Part shown: one piece after another, positions 63,708 through 64,000 of the stretch
Numbering within the stretch: the first letter of the stretch is position 1
How the letters are laid out: each line of letters starts with the position of its first letter
DNA from: Candidatus Baltobacteraceae bacterium
GTDB taxonomy: Bacteria; Vulcanimicrobiota; Vulcanimicrobiia; Vulcanimicrobiales; Vulcanimicrobiaceae
Assembly: GCA_036489885.1 (NCBI GenBank)
Contig: DASXEW010000001.1
Span: forward strand, 682,001-746,000
Length of the DNA: 64,000 nt
Direction: 5' to 3'
Made by a program: the position numbers and the translations under genes
Notes under the pieces: model-generated
What the model saw: only the letters and a program-made list of their open reading frames with translations
What the model was told of the DNA's origin: nothing
Databases searched by the model: none

Positions 63708-64000
63708 TTAACTAGCCGGCACTGCTGCCGGAACAGCTTGTTCCGGGGGAGGTTGTTTGTTATCCCAGAGGCGGACGGGTTTGAGAACGCCGATCGCCAT
63801 GACGGCCGCTACGATGTTCATGACTGCGGCAATCTCGAGCGCCGCAGTCCAACTGCCGGTTGCTTTGGTGATGACGCTCGCGAGCGGCACGATTAATGCC
63901 GCCGTGCCTTTTGCGGTGTAGAGCATCCCGTAGTTGGTGGTGGCGTACTTTTGACCGAAATGGTCGCGCGTCGTCGATGGGAAGATGCTGAAAATCTCGC
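63708..64000 (-). CDS. MFS transporter of the oxalate/formate antiporter type (3' part only)
   Basis: Only the C-terminal 97 or so residues are in the window; the 5' part lies beyond base 64000. The visible part starts EIFSIFPSTTRDHFGQKYAT and continues TNYGMLYTAKGTAAL, then two more membrane helices (IVPLASVI; LEIAAVMNIVAAVMAIGVL). It ends in a polar tail with PPPEQAVPAAVPAS. The stretch FPSTTRD...KYATTNYGMLYTAKGTA is characteristic of the OFA (OxlT-like) family. It leads a same-strand set with a ModA-like and a LivK-like binding protein. Confidence 0.85.
   Translation of the reverse strand, partial: EIFSIFPSTTRDHFGQKYATTNYGMLYTAKGTAALIVPLASVITKATGSWTAALEIAAVMNIVAAVMAIGVLKPVRLWDNKQPPPEQAVPAAVPAS

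Noticed and set aside
1-64000. CRISPR arrays, insertion sequences, prophage genes, tRNA and rRNA genes
   Set aside because: I saw no direct-repeat/spacer pattern, transposase, integrase or terminal repeats, and no tRNA- or rRNA-like segments in the small intergenic spaces.

Overview
The window is a GC-rich, densely coding bacterial chromosome segment with 57 protein genes. Many neighbours are joined by 4-base ATGA, GTGA or TTGA stop/start overlaps. The cell should be diderm: there is a TonB-dependent receptor, a general porin with a signal peptide and a periplasmic murein-salvage set. Yet ClpC is of the Gram-positive/cyanobacterial type with a UVR segment, and there is a candidate acyl-CoA carboxylase epsilon subunit like those of Actinobacteria. 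Outer-membrane proteins combined with Terrabacteria-style genes, form II CoxL, many SpoIIE phosphatases and DUF4127 suggest a diderm terrabacterial soil lineage such as Candidatus Eremiobacterota (WPS-2). That placement is inference; no rRNA or tRNA gene was seen.

Layout. 1-7.8 kb: a hybrid CheA and CheB convergent with a receptor/transducer pair (TonB receptor translationally coupled to a methyl-accepting chemotaxis protein). 7.8-16.9 kb: a LysR regulator, an orphan peptide-binding protein, a MASE1-SpoIIE phosphatase, a TPR/ATP-grasp-like protein, an RsbW-like ATPase, a two-DTG aspartic protease and unknowns. 16.9-22.3 kb: murein recycling (NagZ, serine hydrolase, AnmK, amino-sugar kinase). 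22.2-29.7 kb: a molybdenum hydroxylase of the form II CO-dehydrogenase type (S-L-M order) with a flavin monooxygenase, and divergently XdhC, CoxG and MurQ; MurQ completes the MurNAc route but is coupled to the cox accessory genes. 29.7-33.5 kb: BioB, a MATE exporter and a DUF4127 protein.

33.5-52 kb is the most interesting part. Eleven minus-strand genes, 44630 down to 33472, run with essentially no gaps: a BoxB-like diiron epoxidase, enoyl-CoA hydratase, benzoate-CoA-ligase-like enzyme, two-subunit CoA-transferase/hydrolase, FabI-like reductase, a previously uncalled 53-residue epsilon-like ORF, biotin carboxylase/carrier, methylmalonyl-CoA mutase, epimerase and a PAS-SpoIIE-kinase regulator. 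A PaaX-family repressor is transcribed away from this block across a 66-base promoter region holding a near-palindrome. On its far side lie the carboxyltransferase PccB, a cNMP-binding/degenerate GGDEF protein, a DUF59 protein and a branched-chain/aromatic-acid-type ABC transporter without its binding protein. Together they read as one programme: take up an (aromatic) acid, activate it to a CoA thioester, epoxidise and open it, and send propionyl-CoA to succinyl-CoA. BoxA and BoxC, required in the known box pathway, are absent, so this may be a variant route.

52-64 kb: two tandem ribbon-helix-helix-like paralogues preceded by nested inverted repeats, ClpC, a SWIM-SNF2 helicase coupled to an acyl-CoA synthetase, a coiled-coil porin, and a set made of an oxalate/formate-type MFS transporter (cut by the window edge), a ModA-like binding protein and a divergent LivK-like binding protein.
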